Assembly: GCF_003335045.1 (NCBI RefSeq)
Contig: NZ_QOZG01000001.1
Coordinates: 434,001 to 498,000 of the forward strand
DNA: 64,000 nt
Direction of reading: 5' to 3'
Source: Paramesorhizobium salinisoli
GTDB taxonomy: Bacteria > Pseudomonadota > Alphaproteobacteria > Rhizobiales > Rhizobiaceae
Shown in pieces: positions 1 to 10,074 of this stretch; within the stretch, counting starts at the first letter, position 1; the number at the start of each line of letters is the position of its first letter. The notes below the pieces were generated by a model, which was not told where the DNA came from, did not search any database, and was given only the letters and a program-made list of their open reading frames with translations. The position numbers and the translations under genes were made by a program.

Positions 1-260
1 ACTATGTCGCGGATTTCGTCGCCAACATGAACCCGCTCGGCGTGCTCAAGGCGGAGGACATCATGGCGCCGCTCGACCGCACCCCCGGCACGCGCCCCTT
101 CGCCGCCACGGCCAGACGCGAGACGCCGGTGCGCGAGATCATGCAGGCGGTGGCGAGCAACAGCGGCGATGTCGGCATTGTAGAAAAGGGTGCGATCATC
201 GGCAAGATATCCGCGGACGATATCATCCGCGGGCTCTTGCAGCATCAGCGGCAGGGGTAG
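1..260 (+). CDS. Quaternary-amine (glycine betaine/choline) ABC transporter ATP-binding protein, C-terminal part
   Basis: The gene enters from the left edge, reading in frame from base 3, and stops at TAG 258-260. About 86 residues are visible. The segment reading YVADFVANMNPLGVLKAEDI is typical of the end of ProV/OpuAA/ChoV-type ATPases, where the nucleotide-binding domain passes into a tandem CBS module. What follows (a conserved VREIMQAV stretch, then GAIIGKISADDIIRGL) fits a CBS domain, which in this family senses ionic strength or nucleotide. The ATPase core lies outside the window, so the substrate (glycine betaine, proline betaine or choline) cannot be decided. It runs toward the dpp operon, ending next to the dppF stop. 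Confidence 0.75.
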   Translation, partial: YVADFVANMNPLGVLKAEDIMAPLDRTPGTRPFAATARRETPVREIMQAVASNSGDVGIVEKGAIIGKISADDIIRGLLQHQRQG

Positions 261-1109
261 TTACGCCCCCACCGCCGCCCTCTCCTTCTGCCGTGCCGCC
301 ACCCGCGCCCGAATGCTCTCCACATCGGCGTTCGGCGTCGCAGCAAACAGCGTCCTGGTATATTCGTGCTGCGGGTCGGAGAACACCTTCTCGCGGGGGC
401 CGTATTCGACCACTTCGCCATAATACATCACCATCACCTCGTCGGCGATGTAGCGCACGACGGACAGATCATGGCTGATGAACACGTAGGTCAGCCCGAA
501 CTCGTCCTGCAGGTCTGAGAGAAGGTTCAAAACCTGCGCCTGCACAGAAAGATCGAGCGCCGAGACAGGCTCGTCCAGCACCAGCAGGCTGGGGTTCAGC
601 ATGAGCGCCCGCCCAATCGCGATGCGCTGCCGCTGGCCGCCTGAGAACATATGCGGATAGCGGTTGAAATGCTCCGGTCCGAGCCCGACCTTGATCAGCA
701 TCTGCATGGCGAGATCGCGCCGCTCGGCAGCCGATTTGTTGGTGTTGAGCAGAAGCGGTTCGCCCAGCACATCGCCTATCTTCTGGCGCGGGTTGAGCGA
801 GCCATAGGGGTTCTGGAAGACAATCTGCACCTTCTGGCGCATTTCTCGCGTCAGCCCGTCGCGCAATATGTCGATCTTCATGCCGTCGATGAACAGTTCG
901 CCTGATGTCGGAGCATCGATCAGTGTCAGGATGCGCGCCAGCGTGGACTTGCCGCAGCCGCTCTCGCCGACGATGGCAAGCGTCTTGCCCTTTTCGACCG
1001 AAAAGTTGACGCCCTTGACGGCATGGATGGTCTTCTGCTTGCCGAACATGCCGCCGCCGACATGATAATCGCGAACGATATTGCGCGCCTCTAGAACAGG
1101 TTGGGTCAT
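261..1109 (-). CDS. dppF: Dipeptide/oligopeptide ABC transporter ATP-binding protein DppF
   Basis: A cytoplasmic ATPase of 282 residues that would pair with DppD to power peptide import. Visible motifs are Walker [10 protein letters not shown] (residues 48-56), the ABC signature [14 protein letters not shown], and Walker [13 protein letters not shown]. The C-terminal region resembles the oligopeptide/dipeptide extension of the family. The ATG overlaps the dppD stop by four bases (ATGA), so the two are probably translationally coupled. It is the last gene of a five-gene minus-strand operon (A-B-C-D-F). Family assignment is firm. The actual substrate (dipeptides, haem, aminolaevulinate or oligopeptides) is not visible. 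Confidence 0.93.
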   Translation of the reverse strand: MTQPVLEARNIVRDYHVGGGMFGKQKTIHAVKGVNFSVEKGKTLAIVGESGCGKSTLARILTLIDAPTSGELFIDGMKIDILRDGLTREMRQKVQIVFQNPYGSLNPRQKIGDVLGEPLLLNTNKSAAERRDLAMQMLIKVGLGPEHFNRYPHMFSGGQRQRIAIGRALMLNPSLLVLDEPVSALDLSVQAQVLNLLSDLQDEFGLTYVFISHDLSVVRYIADEVMVMYYGEVVEYGPREKVFSDPQHEYTRTLFAATPNADVESIRARVAARQKERAAVGA

Positions 1110-1957
1110 TGTGCGGCTCCCGTTGCGATTTCATCCAGCACGAAATCGGAGACCGTCGGGAGGCGGTCGCCCACCGCATTCTCCGGCAATGCGGAGAGAA
1201 GTGCGCGCGTATAGGCGCTCTTCGGCGCCTGGAACAGTGAAAGCACGTCGGCTTCCTCCATCTTGCGGCCCTTATACTGAACGATGACGCGATCCGCCGT
1301 CTCGGCGACGACGCCCATGTCATGGGTGATCATGATGAGGGCCATGCCGTGCTCGGTTTGCAGACGCATCAAGAGATCGAGTATCTGCTTCTGGATCGTC
1401 ACGTCGAGCGCGGTCGTCGGCTCATCGGCGATGAGCAGCTTCGGATTGCAGGCAATCGCCATTGCGATCATCACGCGCTGGCACTGGCCGCCCGACATCT
1501 GATGCGGAAACGCGCCGAGACGTGCGGCTGCATCGCGGATGCCGACCAGTTCCAGAAGCTCGACGGCGCGCTTCCGGCTCTGCGCCCGGTTGAGCCCGAG
1601 ATGCTGCCGTAGCGTTTCCTCGATTTGAAAGCCCACGGTGAAACAGGGGTTGAGGCTCGCGACCGGCTCCTGGAAGATCATCGACATGTCGCAGCCGACG
1701 ATCGACCGCCGCTGACTTGAGCTCAGCGTGCGAAGATCCGTACCGTCGAATGACATGACGTCGGCCGCTACCGCGGCCGTCTTCGGCAAAAGCCCCATCA
1801 CGGCCAGCATACCGACCGATTTGCCGGATCCGGACTCGCCGACAATGGCGAGCACTTCGCCTTTGTCGACAGTCAGATCGATCCCGTCGACCGCCTTGAA
1901 GGCGCCATGCGCGGTTTCAAAGGAAACGGAAAGATTCCTGATTTCGAGAAGTGCCAT
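1106..1957 (-). CDS. dppD: Dipeptide/oligopeptide ABC transporter ATP-binding protein DppD
   Basis: The second ATPase of the peptide importer, 283 residues. Walker A GESGSGKS lies at residues 40-47, the signature reads [15 protein letters not shown], and Walker B reads [12 protein letters not shown]. The start at 1957 is preceded by a GAGGAGC ribosome-binding site seven bases upstream. It lies four bases after dppC and overlaps dppF by four bases, which fits a single transcript. Length and motif order are normal for DppD/OppD. Dimerisation with DppF below the DppB/DppC channel is inferred from the family. Confidence 0.93.
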   Translation of the reverse strand: MALLEIRNLSVSFETAHGAFKAVDGIDLTVDKGEVLAIVGESGSGKSVGMLAVMGLLPKTAAVAADVMSFDGTDLRTLSSSQRRSIVGCDMSMIFQEPVASLNPCFTVGFQIEETLRQHLGLNRAQSRKRAVELLELVGIRDAAARLGAFPHQMSGGQCQRVMIAMAIACNPKLLIADEPTTALDVTIQKQILDLLMRLQTEHGMALIMITHDMGVVAETADRVIVQYKGRKMEEADVLSLFQAPKSAYTRALLSALPENAVGDRLPTVSDFVLDEIATGAAQ

Positions 1958-1961
1958 CGGA

Positions 1962-2870
1962 TCAGCTCCTCTTCAGCTTCGGGTCGAGCGCATCGCGCAG
2001 GCCGTCGCCGGCCAGGTTGATGGCGAGAACCGTGATCAGGATCGCAAGACCGGGGAAGGTCACGACCCACCAGGCCCGCAGGATGAATTCGCGTGCCTCC
2101 GCCAGCATGGTGCCCCATTCCGGTGTGGGCGGCTGTGCGCCCATGCCGAGGAAGCCCAATGCCGCCGCGTCGAGGATGGCGTTGGAGAACGACAGCGTTC
2201 CCTGCACGATCAGCGGCGCAAGACAGTTGGGAAGGATCGTCTTGAACATCAGCCGCAGCCGCCCTGCCCCGGCAAGCCGTGCCGCGATGACATATTCGCG
2301 GTTCTTCTCGGACATCACCGCAGCCCGCGTCAGGCGCGCGAAGTGCGGCTGCAGGACAAGCGCAATGGCGATCATCGCATTCGTCAGTCCCGGCCCCAGA
2401 ATGGCGACCAGCACGAGCGCCAGGAGCAGCGAGGGAAACGCCAGGATGACGTCCATGACCCGCATGATGACCGTATCGATCCAGCCGCCGAAGAACCCGG
2501 CGATCAGGCCGATGATGATGCCGCCGACCAGCGCGATGCTGACGACCACCACGCCGATGAACAGCGAATATTGCGCGCCGTAGATCAGTCGCGAAAGGAT
2601 GTCGCGGCCGATGGCGTCGGTGCCGAGAATGAATTCAGGCCGGCCGCCCTCCTGCCAGACAGGCGGCGTGAGGAGTGCATCGCGGAATTGCTGGGTGGGA
2701 TCGTGAGGCGCCAGAAGTGGCGCAAAGATCGCCACCAGGGCGAGTGCCACGAATATCCAGAAACCGATCACCGCACCGCGATTTTCGCTGAAATAGAACC
2801 AGAAATCAGCCAGAGCACGGCGGCGCATCGCGCCGGACGAGGTTTCTGCCGGGAGTGTTGCGTTGCTCAT
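1962..2870 (-). CDS. dppC: Dipeptide/oligopeptide ABC transporter permease DppC
   Basis: An inner-membrane permease of 302 residues. The N-terminal stretch before the first membrane helix (around residues 32-52) and the periplasmic part with a [14 protein letters not shown] motif are typical of DppC/OppC. Several hydrophobic helices follow, and the EAA-type loop that contacts the ATPase is present ([20 protein letters not shown]). The ATG at 2870 follows GAGG about six bases upstream. It follows dppB by seven bases. With DppB it should form the translocation pore. Confidence 0.93.
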   Translation of the reverse strand: MSNATLPAETSSGAMRRRALADFWFYFSENRGAVIGFWIFVALALVAIFAPLLAPHDPTQQFRDALLTPPVWQEGGRPEFILGTDAIGRDILSRLIYGAQYSLFIGVVVVSIALVGGIIIGLIAGFFGGWIDTVIMRVMDVILAFPSLLLALVLVAILGPGLTNAMIAIALVLQPHFARLTRAAVMSEKNREYVIAARLAGAGRLRLMFKTILPNCLAPLIVQGTLSFSNAILDAAALGFLGMGAQPPTPEWGTMLAEAREFILRAWWVVTFPGLAILITVLAINLAGDGLRDALDPKLKRS

Positions 2871-2877
2871 GGGAACC

Positions 2878-3885
2878 TCATTTATGCCGGATGCGCGGAT
2901 TGATCAGACCATAGAGCATGTCGACGATCAGATTGACGACCATCACCATGCCCGCGATCAGAAGCAGGCCGCCCTGAACCGCAGGATAGTCCCGCCGGAA
3001 AATGGAATCGATCATCCATTTTCCAATGCCCGGCCAGGAAAAGATCGTCTCCGTCAGGATCGCGCCCGCCATCAGCACGCCGATCTGCAGGCCGATGGTG
3101 GTGATGACCGGGATCATGGCATTGCGCAACGCGTGAAGACCGACCACGCGGCCTGTCGGAAGCCCTTTGGCCCGGGCGGTGCGCACATAGTCCTCGCCCA
3201 GCACTTCCAGCATGGCGGAACGCGTCTGCCGCGCGATCACCGCGAGCGGAATCGTCGCCAGAACAATGGTCGGCAAGGCCAGATGCGACACGGCGGAGGC
3301 GAACGCGCCTTTCTGCCCCGAGAGCAGGCTGTCGATCAGCATGAAACCCGTCACCGGCGGAAAATAATAGAGAAGCGAGATACGGCCCGATACCGGCGTC
3401 CACTGCAGGATGCCTGAGAACAGGATGATCAGCAGCAGCCCCCACCAGAAGATCGGCATGGAATAGCCGACGAGCGCCGTCCCCATCGACAGCTGGTCGA
3501 ACCACGAGCCGCGCTTCACCGCAGCCAGCACACCCGCCGGAATACCGATGAGCGTAGCGAGAAGGATAGCGCAGAGGCCGAGTTCGAGAGTGGCCGGAAA
3601 CAGCGTCAGGAACTCCGTGAGAACCGGCTTCTTGGTAATCAGCGAAGTGCCGAGATCGCCATGCATGAGCCGCCAGAGATAATCGAGATACTGTTCCCAG
3701 ATCGGGCGATCGAAACCGAGTTGGGCCATCAGTTGGGCATGGCGCTCGGGGCTGACACCCCGTTCGCCCGCCATCAGCAGGACCGGATCGCCGGGCAGCA
3801 CCCGTACAAAACCGAAGGCGACGATGGTGATGCCGATAAATGTCGGGATCAGGTAGGTTAGTTTTCCAAGGATGAAACGCAACAT
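2878..3885 (-). CDS. dppB: Dipeptide/oligopeptide ABC transporter permease DppB
   Basis: An inner-membrane permease of 335 residues, beginning MLRFILGKLTYLIPTF. I place the start at the ATG at 3885, eight bases after a GGAG ribosome-binding site. An in-frame TTG six bases upstream (3891) is less likely. The first helix is followed by the PGDPV motif of the DppB/OppB family, and the cytoplasmic loop reads EVLGEDYVRTARAKGL. It pairs with DppC. A strong intercistronic hairpin separates it from dppA upstream, so it is probably expressed at a lower level than the binding protein. Confidence 0.93.
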   Translation of the reverse strand: MLRFILGKLTYLIPTFIGITIVAFGFVRVLPGDPVLLMAGERGVSPERHAQLMAQLGFDRPIWEQYLDYLWRLMHGDLGTSLITKKPVLTEFLTLFPATLELGLCAILLATLIGIPAGVLAAVKRGSWFDQLSMGTALVGYSMPIFWWGLLLIILFSGILQWTPVSGRISLLYYFPPVTGFMLIDSLLSGQKGAFASAVSHLALPTIVLATIPLAVIARQTRSAMLEVLGEDYVRTARAKGLPTGRVVGLHALRNAMIPVITTIGLQIGVLMAGAILTETIFSWPGIGKWMIDSIFRRDYPAVQGGLLLIAGMVMVVNLIVDMLYGLINPRIRHK

Positions 3886-3899
3886 GTACAAAACTCCAA

Positions 3900-3930
3900 C
3901 CGGGCGCGGAACATATCGTCCCGCGCCCGG
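3900..3930 (-). promoter_or_regulatory. Intercistronic hairpin between dppA and dppB
   Basis: A perfect 10-bp inverted repeat (arms CCGGGCGCGG and CCGCGCCCGG) with an 11-base loop lies in the 63-base gap between the dppA stop and the dppB start. There is no U-run, so it is more likely an mRNA-stabilising or partially terminating structure than a full terminator. Such structures often follow the highly expressed binding-protein gene of ABC operons. Confidence 0.6.
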
Positions 3931-3948
3931 CCGCTTCAGTATCAGAAA

Positions 3949-5544
3949 TTATTCGGCGATGTCGACGTTGTCGAATACATAGTCGCCGAGCGGGCTCTGC
4001 TTGAAACCCGTAACCTTGGCGGACATCGGCACGTAAACGGTCGAGTGTGCCAGCGTCGCCCAGGGCGCCTGCTCCTTGAAGATGACCTGCGCCTCTTCAT
4101 AGAGCTTCGCGCGCTCTTTCTGGTCGGATGTGACCTTCGCCTTCTGGATCAGATCGTCGAACGGCTTGTAGCACCATTGCGCGCGGTTATTGCTGCCGAC
4201 GCCCGCACAGCCGAGAAGCGTGCCCATGAAGTTGTCCGGATCGCCATTATCGCCGGTCCAGCCGAGGATGACGGAGCCGTCGCGGTCCTTGTCGGATGAC
4301 TTCTTGAGGTATTCGCCCCATTCCATCGACACGATTTCAGCCTCTACGCCGATTTTGGCAAAATCCGACTGCATGAGTTCGGCGGTGCGGCGAGCGTTCG
4401 GCATGTATGGCCGGCTCACGGGCATCGCCCAGAGCTTCATCTTGAGGTCCTTCACGCCGGCGGCTTCGAGCGCCTTCTTGGCCGCTTCCGGATCGTACGG
4501 ATCGTCCTTGATGGCGTCGTTATAGCCCCACATTGTCGGCGGGATCGGGTTCTTGGCTACCTGGCCCTGCCCCTGGAACACGGCGTCGATGATCGCCTGC
4601 TTGTTGAGCGCCATGTTGAGTGCCTTGCGCACTTCCGGCTTGTCGTAAGGCGCCTTCAGCGTGTTGTAGGCGAAATAGGCGACGTTCAGGCCGGCCTGTT
4701 CATCAACCTTGAGATTGGAATCGGCCTGCAGGCCCTTGATGTCTGCCGGAGCAGGATAGGACATCAGGTGACATTCACCAGCCTTGAGCTTCTGCGCGCG
4801 AACGGCAGCGTCGGTGGTGATGGCAAAAACCAGATCGTCGATCTTCGGACGACCGCCCCAGTAGTCGTCGTTTGCCTTGAAGCGAACGACGGCGTCCTTC
4901 TGATAGGCGACGAAGGCGAACGGACCGGTGCCAACCGGGTACTGGTTGAGACCGTCCATCTTGCCATCGGCTGCCAGCTTGTCGGTATATTCCTTCGAGA
5001 TGATCGAAGCGAACGGCATCGAAATATTGGCCAGGAACGGTGCCTCTGGACGGGTCAGAACGAACTTGACCGTGTTATCGTCAACCTTGACGATATCCTT
5101 GATCAGCGTGCCCATTTCCATGCTGTCAAAATATTCGTAGGTGATGCCGGCGGTATATTGGTGCCAGGGATTGTCCTTGTTGCGCATGCGGTCGAAGGAG
5201 AAGATCACGTCGTCCGCATTGAAATCGCGGGTCGGCGTGAACTGATCGCTCGAATGGAACTTCACGCCCTTGCGCAGATGGAACGTGTACTCCATGCCGT
5301 CGCTGGAAACATCCCAGCTTTCTGCGAGACCCGGCACGACCTTGGTCGTTCCGCTCTCGAATTCGGCCAGGCGGTTGTAAACCGGGTGAGCCGACGCATC
5401 GAACGTGTCTCCGCCGGTATAGGCCGCCGGGTCGAAGCCTTCCGGCGAAGCCGGCGAGCAATAGATCAGCGTTTTAGCCGAAGCGCTTCCGGCCATCAGA
5501 ACGGCGAGCGCCGTTGCGGCCAGTATTTTTTTGTAGAATTTCAT
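3949..5544 (-). CDS. dppA: Dipeptide/oligopeptide ABC transporter periplasmic binding protein DppA
   Basis: A periplasmic solute-binding protein (SBP family 5) of 531 residues. The start at 5544 is chosen because GGAGG sits five to nine bases upstream and the product then begins [20 protein letters not shown]. That is a clean Sec signal peptide ending in ASA around residue 23. An upstream in-frame start would add 12 residues that spoil the signal. The mature N-terminus ([20 protein letters not shown]) matches the DppA branch. It is the first gene of the dpp operon and has a palindromic element in its leader (5572-5592). Ligand preference is not readable from the sequence. Confidence 0.93.
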   Translation of the reverse strand: MKFYKKILAATALAVLMAGSASAKTLIYCSPASPEGFDPAAYTGGDTFDASAHPVYNRLAEFESGTTKVVPGLAESWDVSSDGMEYTFHLRKGVKFHSSDQFTPTRDFNADDVIFSFDRMRNKDNPWHQYTAGITYEYFDSMEMGTLIKDIVKVDDNTVKFVLTRPEAPFLANISMPFASIISKEYTDKLAADGKMDGLNQYPVGTGPFAFVAYQKDAVVRFKANDDYWGGRPKIDDLVFAITTDAAVRAQKLKAGECHLMSYPAPADIKGLQADSNLKVDEQAGLNVAYFAYNTLKAPYDKPEVRKALNMALNKQAIIDAVFQGQGQVAKNPIPPTMWGYNDAIKDDPYDPEAAKKALEAAGVKDLKMKLWAMPVSRPYMPNARRTAELMQSDFAKIGVEAEIVSMEWGEYLKKSSDKDRDGSVILGWTGDNGDPDNFMGTLLGCAGVGSNNRAQWCYKPFDDLIQKAKVTSDQKERAKLYEEAQVIFKEQAPWATLAHSTVYVPMSAKVTGFKQSPLGDYVFDNVDIAE

Positions 5545-6023
5545 GATTCCGCCTCCAAGAGGTATTGTTGCCGCGGACACCCCTTGTCCGCGACCTGCCC
5601 CATGGAAGCTCTTGCGACGACTCTTTGCAAGCCCATTTCGTGAAAGAAAGTGGCGAATTTGCAGTTAACGTAAGGGTAATCTGTGGAAAAATATTCTAAC
5701 AAACACGTTGGGAGTGGAAATTTAGGATTCGCAGAGCCGAAAACGCCGGCACATTTGCTTGCAACCGCCACGGCGCTTCTACAACTTACACCATCTGCGC
5801 TGTTCAAAACGGCGGATTGGACCCGGCGAATTTGTCGCTAAAGGCCTTCCGCGCAGAAAAGGAGAAGAATAGTTCCTTCATTGATAAAAATGGCGTCGCC
5901 TCATTACTCCCGAGGTGAGTTTCCATGCACCCGTATGAAGATTTCTTCAAAAGACAACTTGTATAGCGGCACGCCTTTGCCATATGTGATCGCACATTCT
6001 GCATCCTGCAGTTGATAAGGGCC
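5545..6023. other. Intergenic region between dppA and the HugZ-type gene
   Basis: This divergent spacer of about 480 bases must hold the promoters for both flanking genes. A perfect 8-bp inverted repeat (arms CGCGGACA and TGTCCGCG, 5-base spacer) at 5572-5592 lies 28 bases upstream of the dppA ATG, inside the probable leader. It could be a leader hairpin or an operator. The remainder is less GC-rich than the genes. I see no credible ORF in it. Confidence 0.5.
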
Positions 6024-6821
6024 ATGATGCCAGGCAAAAACAACGTCATCCGCCAAACCGACGCCGATGCACGGCGTCTGGCAAAGACATTGTTGCGAAC
6101 CGCGCGCTATGGCGCTCTGGCGGTTCTCGATTCACGATCCGGCTGGCCTTTGGCAAGCCGCGTCGCACTGGCGACGGATATCGATGGCGCGCCGGTCGTG
6201 CTCGTATCGGCGCTCTCGTCCCATACGCCGGCGTTACTTGCCGATAGCCGCTCGTCACTTCTTCTCGGCGAGCCGGGCAAGGGCGATCCGCTGGCCTATC
6301 CGCGCATCACGCTGCTTTGCAGCGCCCGCCGGATCGGCCGCGATGATCCGGATTACGAGCGCCTTCGTCGCCGTTATCTGAACCGCCATCCAAAGGCGCG
6401 GCTTTATGTCGATCTTGGCGATTTCAGCTTCTTCCGCTTCCACCTTGAGGGCGCCAATCTGAATGGCGGCTTCGGCAAGGCCTTCGTGCTGACCCGCGAG
6501 GACCTCATCGCGGATCACGCCTCAAATGCCGAGATAGAAGCTGCCGAACAGCCGGCGCTCGATCACATGAACAGCGACCACGCCGATGCCGTCATGCATT
6601 ATGCCCGTCATTTCGCAGGCGCCAGGGACGACGGCAGGGTATGGCGAATGAGCGGCATCGACGCCGAAGGTTTCGACCTTGTGGCGAATGATGATGAGGC
6701 TCTCCGTGTTCTTTTCAATATGCCCGTGCAAAGCGCGGGAGACATTCACCGGGTGCTTGTGGAGATGGCAAAGGAAGCACGCCAGCAGCTAACCGCATCG
6801 AGCGAACTGAATAAAGTGTGA
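6024..6821 (+). CDS. HugZ-family / pyridoxamine-phosphate-oxidase-like protein with DUF2470 domain
   Basis: A soluble protein of about 265 residues. The N-terminal half (ARRLAKTLLRTARYGALAVL onward) has the split-barrel fold signature of the PNPOx-like superfamily. The C-terminal 80 residues, starting near AAEQPALDHMNSDHADAV, match the DUF2470 module of HugZ-type haem-utilisation proteins. ATG codons at 6024 and 6027 follow ATAAGG. The TTG at 6012 is less likely. In the family such proteins bind or degrade haem or flavin, but no haem-uptake genes lie nearby, so a haem role here is inference. Confidence 0.75.
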   Translation: MMPGKNNVIRQTDADARRLAKTLLRTARYGALAVLDSRSGWPLASRVALATDIDGAPVVLVSALSSHTPALLADSRSSLLLGEPGKGDPLAYPRITLLCSARRIGRDDPDYERLRRRYLNRHPKARLYVDLGDFSFFRFHLEGANLNGGFGKAFVLTREDLIADHASNAEIEAAEQPALDHMNSDHADAVMHYARHFAGARDDGRVWRMSGIDAEGFDLVANDDEALRVLFNMPVQSAGDIHRVLVEMAKEARQQLTASSELNKV

Positions 6822-6947
6822 TTAAATTCTTGGGATAGCGCGCAATAAAGACTTGCAACAAAAAATTCCATCGTTAGTTGTATATCGCTTTTGCGACTAT
6901 CGCTTTATTAAAGCAACGATGCAGTCATACGGGGGTAGGACGGCTTT

Positions 6948-7283
6948 ATGAAATCCGAGAGATATTTTACGGATTTGATTGCAAACGCCGACCAGGCGGC
7001 AGGTTTTCTGTCGGCTCTGGCGAACAACAAACGTTTGCTGATCTTATGCGAATTGCTGAAGAACGAGATGTCGGTAGGCCATTTGGCAAAGACAGTCAAT
7101 CTGAGCCAATCGGCCTTGTCCCAGCATCTGGCGAAGCTCAGGGCGCTCAATCTTGTTTCGACGCGTCGTGATGCGCAGACCATTTACTATATCGTATCGT
7201 CACATCATATAGAATTGATGCTCGCCACGCTCGACAGCCTTTATATGAACGCAAAACCCGCCGGCGATCAGCTCAGACAATGA
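6948..7283 (+). CDS. ArsR/SmtB-family winged-helix transcriptional regulator
   Basis: 111 residues with a winged-helix domain. The stretch NNKRLLILCELLKNEMSVGH is followed by the recognition helix LSQSALSQHLAKLRALNLV and a wing with the RRDAQTIYYIV motif. The wording resembles the NolR/BigR/SoxR branch of rhizobial ArsR proteins rather than metal sensors. No CxC metal site is seen in the recognition helix. The gene overlaps the next by four bases (ATGA), so the regulator and the RNA methyltransferase share a transcript. Confidence 0.85.
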   Translation: MKSERYFTDLIANADQAAGFLSALANNKRLLILCELLKNEMSVGHLAKTVNLSQSALSQHLAKLRALNLVSTRRDAQTIYYIVSSHHIELMLATLDSLYMNAKPAGDQLRQ

Positions 7284-8131
7284 GTGACGCAGGAAAGATG
7301 GCGGAGCTGAAAGGAGCGTTTCGGCCAGAAGAGCGCGTCCTGAAAATTGATGATGCCGGCGATCCCTGTCTTCTACCCTATCGCGACATCCGCGAGAGGG
7401 ATCTCGTCGGGCGCCACCAGCGTTTCATCGCGGAGGGCAAGGTCGTCCTCAACGTGCTGCTTTCGTCGGCCCGGTTCGAGCCGGAATCGATCCTCGTCCT
7501 CGAGAACCGGCTGAACGGTCTTGAACCGCAATTGCGCCTTTGCCCGGAAGAACTGCCCGTCTACTGCGTCTCGCAGGCGATCATGGATGAAATCGCCGGC
7601 TTTCACGTCCATCGCGGCATATTGGCCATCGGCCGGCGCAAGGCCACGCCATCGGCATCCGAATTGCTCTCCGGCTTGCCGGAGCGGGCGCTTGTCGCCG
7701 TCCTCTGCGGTATTTCCAATCACGACAATGTCGGCTCGATCTTTCGCAATGCCGCCGCCTTCGAGGCCGATTGCATCCTGATGGACGAGACCTCCTGCGA
7801 CCCGCTCTACCGCAAGGCGATCCGTGTTTCCGTCGGAGCCGCGCTGAAGGTTCCTTATGCCAGGCAAGGCTCGATCGACGAGATCGTGGCGGCACTGGCG
7901 CAAGAAGGGTTCGAAATGCTGGCGCTCAGCCCGTCTGGAGCGTTGAGCATCTACGACGCTCCCCCCGCCCCCCGGTTGGCGCTTTTATTCGGCACCGAAG
8001 GCGAAGGCCTCCCCAAACCGCTCATGGAAAAGCTCCGCACGGCGCGCATTCCCATGTCGCAGGACTTCGACAGCCTCAACGTCGCCACGGCCTCGGGTAT
8101 CGCTCTCTCGCGTTTCAGCCGCTTCGCCTGA
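7280..8131 (+). CDS. TrmH/SpoU-family RNA 2'-O-methyltransferase
   Basis: 283 residues. An N-terminal substrate-binding segment is followed by a SPOUT methyltransferase domain. The characteristic motifs are GISNHDNVGSIFRNAAAF, the SAM-binding knot LLFGTEGEGLP, and the final SLNVATASGIALSRF. The family transfers a methyl group from SAM to a ribose 2'-OH in rRNA or tRNA. The specific nucleotide cannot be read from the sequence. It is translationally coupled to the ArsR gene and converges on mnmA, another RNA-modification gene. Confidence 0.88.
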   Translation: MSDAGKMAELKGAFRPEERVLKIDDAGDPCLLPYRDIRERDLVGRHQRFIAEGKVVLNVLLSSARFEPESILVLENRLNGLEPQLRLCPEELPVYCVSQAIMDEIAGFHVHRGILAIGRRKATPSASELLSGLPERALVAVLCGISNHDNVGSIFRNAAAFEADCILMDETSCDPLYRKAIRVSVGAALKVPYARQGSIDEIVAALAQEGFEMLALSPSGALSIYDAPPAPRLALLFGTEGEGLPKPLMEKLRTARIPMSQDFDSLNVATASGIALSRFSRFA

Positions 8132-8194
8132 GGCAATTTACCGAGCAGGTCGTCGTGTTGAACCCGGAGCTATCCTCTAGGAAAGGCCGAAGAT

Positions 8195-9391
8195 CTACGC
8201 CGCCGATGCGCTTGGCGTCTGGCCTGCCAGGCGGCGCAGCATTTCCTCGGCTTGTGGGGCGCGTTCCGAGCGGCCGATGAATCCGCCGCCCAAGACGCGC
8301 GCCGTGTTGCTGTCGTCGGAATAAAGCACGCAGGCCTGCCCCGGCGCGATGCCGCTTTCGCCATCGACCAGTTCCACCCATGTCTCGCCCTTGGCGTGAT
8401 GAAGTACCGCCGGACGCGGCGGCCGGGTGGAACGCACCTTGGCATAAACCTCGAAGCCGGACGCGGGAATACCATCGAGCGGCGCATCGCCGAGCCAGTT
8501 GACGTCGCGCAGGAAGACCTTGTGCGTCTCCAGCGCTTCGCGCGGCCCAACGATCACGCGAGCCTGCGCGGCATCGAGATGCACCACATAGAGCGGTTCG
8601 CCGGTCGCCACGCCGATACCGCGACGCTGGCCGATCGTATAATGGACAATGCCCTCGTGCTGGCCGAGCACACGCCCGTCAATATGCACGATATCGCCGG
8701 GATTGGCCGCTTCGGGCTTCAGCTTGGCGATGATGTCGGAGTATTTGCCCTGCGGCACGAAGCAGATGTCCTGGCTGTCCTGCTTCTTGGCGACCGTGAG
8801 GCCCAGTTCCTCGGCGATCGCCCGTACTTGCGCTTTGGGCATATGGCCGAGCGGAAAGCGGAGATAATCAATCTGGTCCTGCGTGGTTGCGAACAGGAAA
8901 TAGCTCTGGTCGCGGTCCGTGTCGACGGGACGATAAAGGGAGCGATGCGCACCATTGGCATGGCTGCGGATATAGTGGCCGGTGGCAAGGGCCGCCGCGC
9001 CGAGATCGCGCGCCGTCTGCAGGAGATCGGCAAACTTCACCGTCTGGTTACAGGAAACGCAGGGAATCGGTGTTTCGCCGCTGACATAGCTGTTGGCGAA
9101 GGTATCAATGACCGCCTCGCGGAACCGCGCTTCATAATCCAGCACGTAATGCGGGATTCCGAGGCTTTCCGAAACGCGGCGCGCATCCTCGATATCCTGT
9201 CCCGCACAGCACGAACCGGCGCGATGCACTGCTGCGCCATGATCGTAAAGCTGCAGTGTCACGCCGACCACATCATAGCCTTCGCGCTTCAAAATGCCCG
9301 CCACCACGGACGAATCGACCCCGCCCGACATGGCAACGACAATGCGGTTGTCTTCCGGCTTGCCCGGCAGATCGAGGCTATTCAACATCAT
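8195..9391 (-). CDS. mnmA: tRNA 2-thiouridylase MnmA
   Basis: The enzyme thiolates U34 of tRNA-Lys, Glu and Gln using sulfur relayed from IscS/Tus proteins or an equivalent. The PP-loop SGGVDSS is near the N-terminus, followed by the catalytic cysteine region [13 protein letters not shown] and the second conserved cysteine in [14 protein letters not shown]. The C-terminal barrel ([14 protein letters not shown]) is complete. I place the start at the ATG at 9391, because Brucella-like homologues begin (M)xLNSLDLPG. An in-frame ATG at 9436 would add 15 residues, and neither has a strong ribosome-binding site. Length is normal. Confidence 0.95.
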   Translation of the reverse strand: MMLNSLDLPGKPEDNRIVVAMSGGVDSSVVAGILKREGYDVVGVTLQLYDHGAAVHRAGSCCAGQDIEDARRVSESLGIPHYVLDYEARFREAVIDTFANSYVSGETPIPCVSCNQTVKFADLLQTARDLGAAALATGHYIRSHANGAHRSLYRPVDTDRDQSYFLFATTQDQIDYLRFPLGHMPKAQVRAIAEELGLTVAKKQDSQDICFVPQGKYSDIIAKLKPEAANPGDIVHIDGRVLGQHEGIVHYTIGQRRGIGVATGEPLYVVHLDAAQARVIVGPREALETHKVFLRDVNWLGDAPLDGIPASGFEVYAKVRSTRPPRPAVLHHAKGETWVELVDGESGIAPGQACVLYSDDSNTARVLGGGFIGRSERAPQAEEMLRRLAGQTPSASAA

Positions 9392-9643
9392 GAGCAGGTC
9401 CGGCTTGTGGGCAATGCCCAACGTCTCTCGGGTCATATTTATCAGATCGTGCTTTTATATAGGGCAAATCGCATGACTTTGCCAAGATGCCGCATTCATT
9501 TGCGACATGCCCCGGCCGGTAGCCCCTAGAGGGCCCATCAGCCCCCTGCCCGGCCCCTGTCCGATGCCTCGCATCCGGCCAGAAAAGACGAACAAAAGAT
9601 TAAGATGCGAAACACTATTCGTTACCAGAGCATTACCGCATGC

Positions 9644-9658
9644 TTAGTCAAATTTTAA
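9644..9658 (+). promoter_or_regulatory. Candidate CtrA-binding site upstream of sciP
   Basis: TTAG (9644-9647), seven bases, then TTAA (9655-9658) is one mismatch from the alphaproteobacterial CtrA full site TTAA-N7-TTAA. It lies about 60 bases upstream of the sciP start, where control of sciP by CtrA would be expected. Confidence 0.5.
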
Positions 9659-9716
9659 AGCTGTCGCATTATGTTGGACTGCGATTAGGTCCTTGAGTTG
9701 ATGTGTAGAGAGTACA

Positions 9717-9992
9717 ATGACCGATCTGGTAAGACCACGTGTCAAATATGTTATCGGCCCTGATGGCAGTCCGCTGACCATTGCCGATCTTCCACCCGCC
9801 AATACGCGGCGCTGGGTCATTCGCCGCAAGGCCGAGGTAGTTGCCGCAGTTCGCGGCGGCCTCCTCAGTCTTGAGGAAGCATGCCAACGCTATACGTTGA
9901 CGGTAGAAGAGTTTCTATCCTGGCAGTCCTCGATCGACGAGCATGGTCTCGCCGGTCTCCGGACCACCCGTATTCAGCAATACCGTCATTAG
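9717..9992 (+). CDS. sciP: CtrA inhibitor protein SciP (DUF1153)
   Basis: A cytoplasmic protein of 91 residues with the full DUF1153 signature: YVIGPDGSPLTIADLPP, then RRWVIRRKAEVVAAVRGGLL and a helix-turn-helix ending EEFLSWQ. In Caulobacter, SciP binds CtrA and blocks its recruitment of RNA polymerase in G1. The fold is a Trp-repressor-like HTH. Length is the usual one. It lies 1.4 kb from ctrA, and a CtrA-like box stands upstream (9644-9658), which fits a feedback loop. A terminator follows at 10075-10103. Confidence 0.93.
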   Translation: MTDLVRPRVKYVIGPDGSPLTIADLPPANTRRWVIRRKAEVVAAVRGGLLSLEEACQRYTLTVEEFLSWQSSIDEHGLAGLRTTRIQQYRH

Positions 9993-10074
9993 ATCATGAT
10001 GCCGGAGATCATTATCGATTTTCCGGAAACGGTCATGTTTTAAATATTGGACATTTGCAATCAATGATTACCGG

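Noticed and set aside
1728-2903. 391-codon ORF opposite dppC and dppD
   Set aside because: Antisense to two well-supported ABC genes and without recognisable domains.
9717-9992. sciP as an XRE/other DNA-binding regulator
   Set aside because: The DUF1153 signature and location next to ctrA are specific for SciP.
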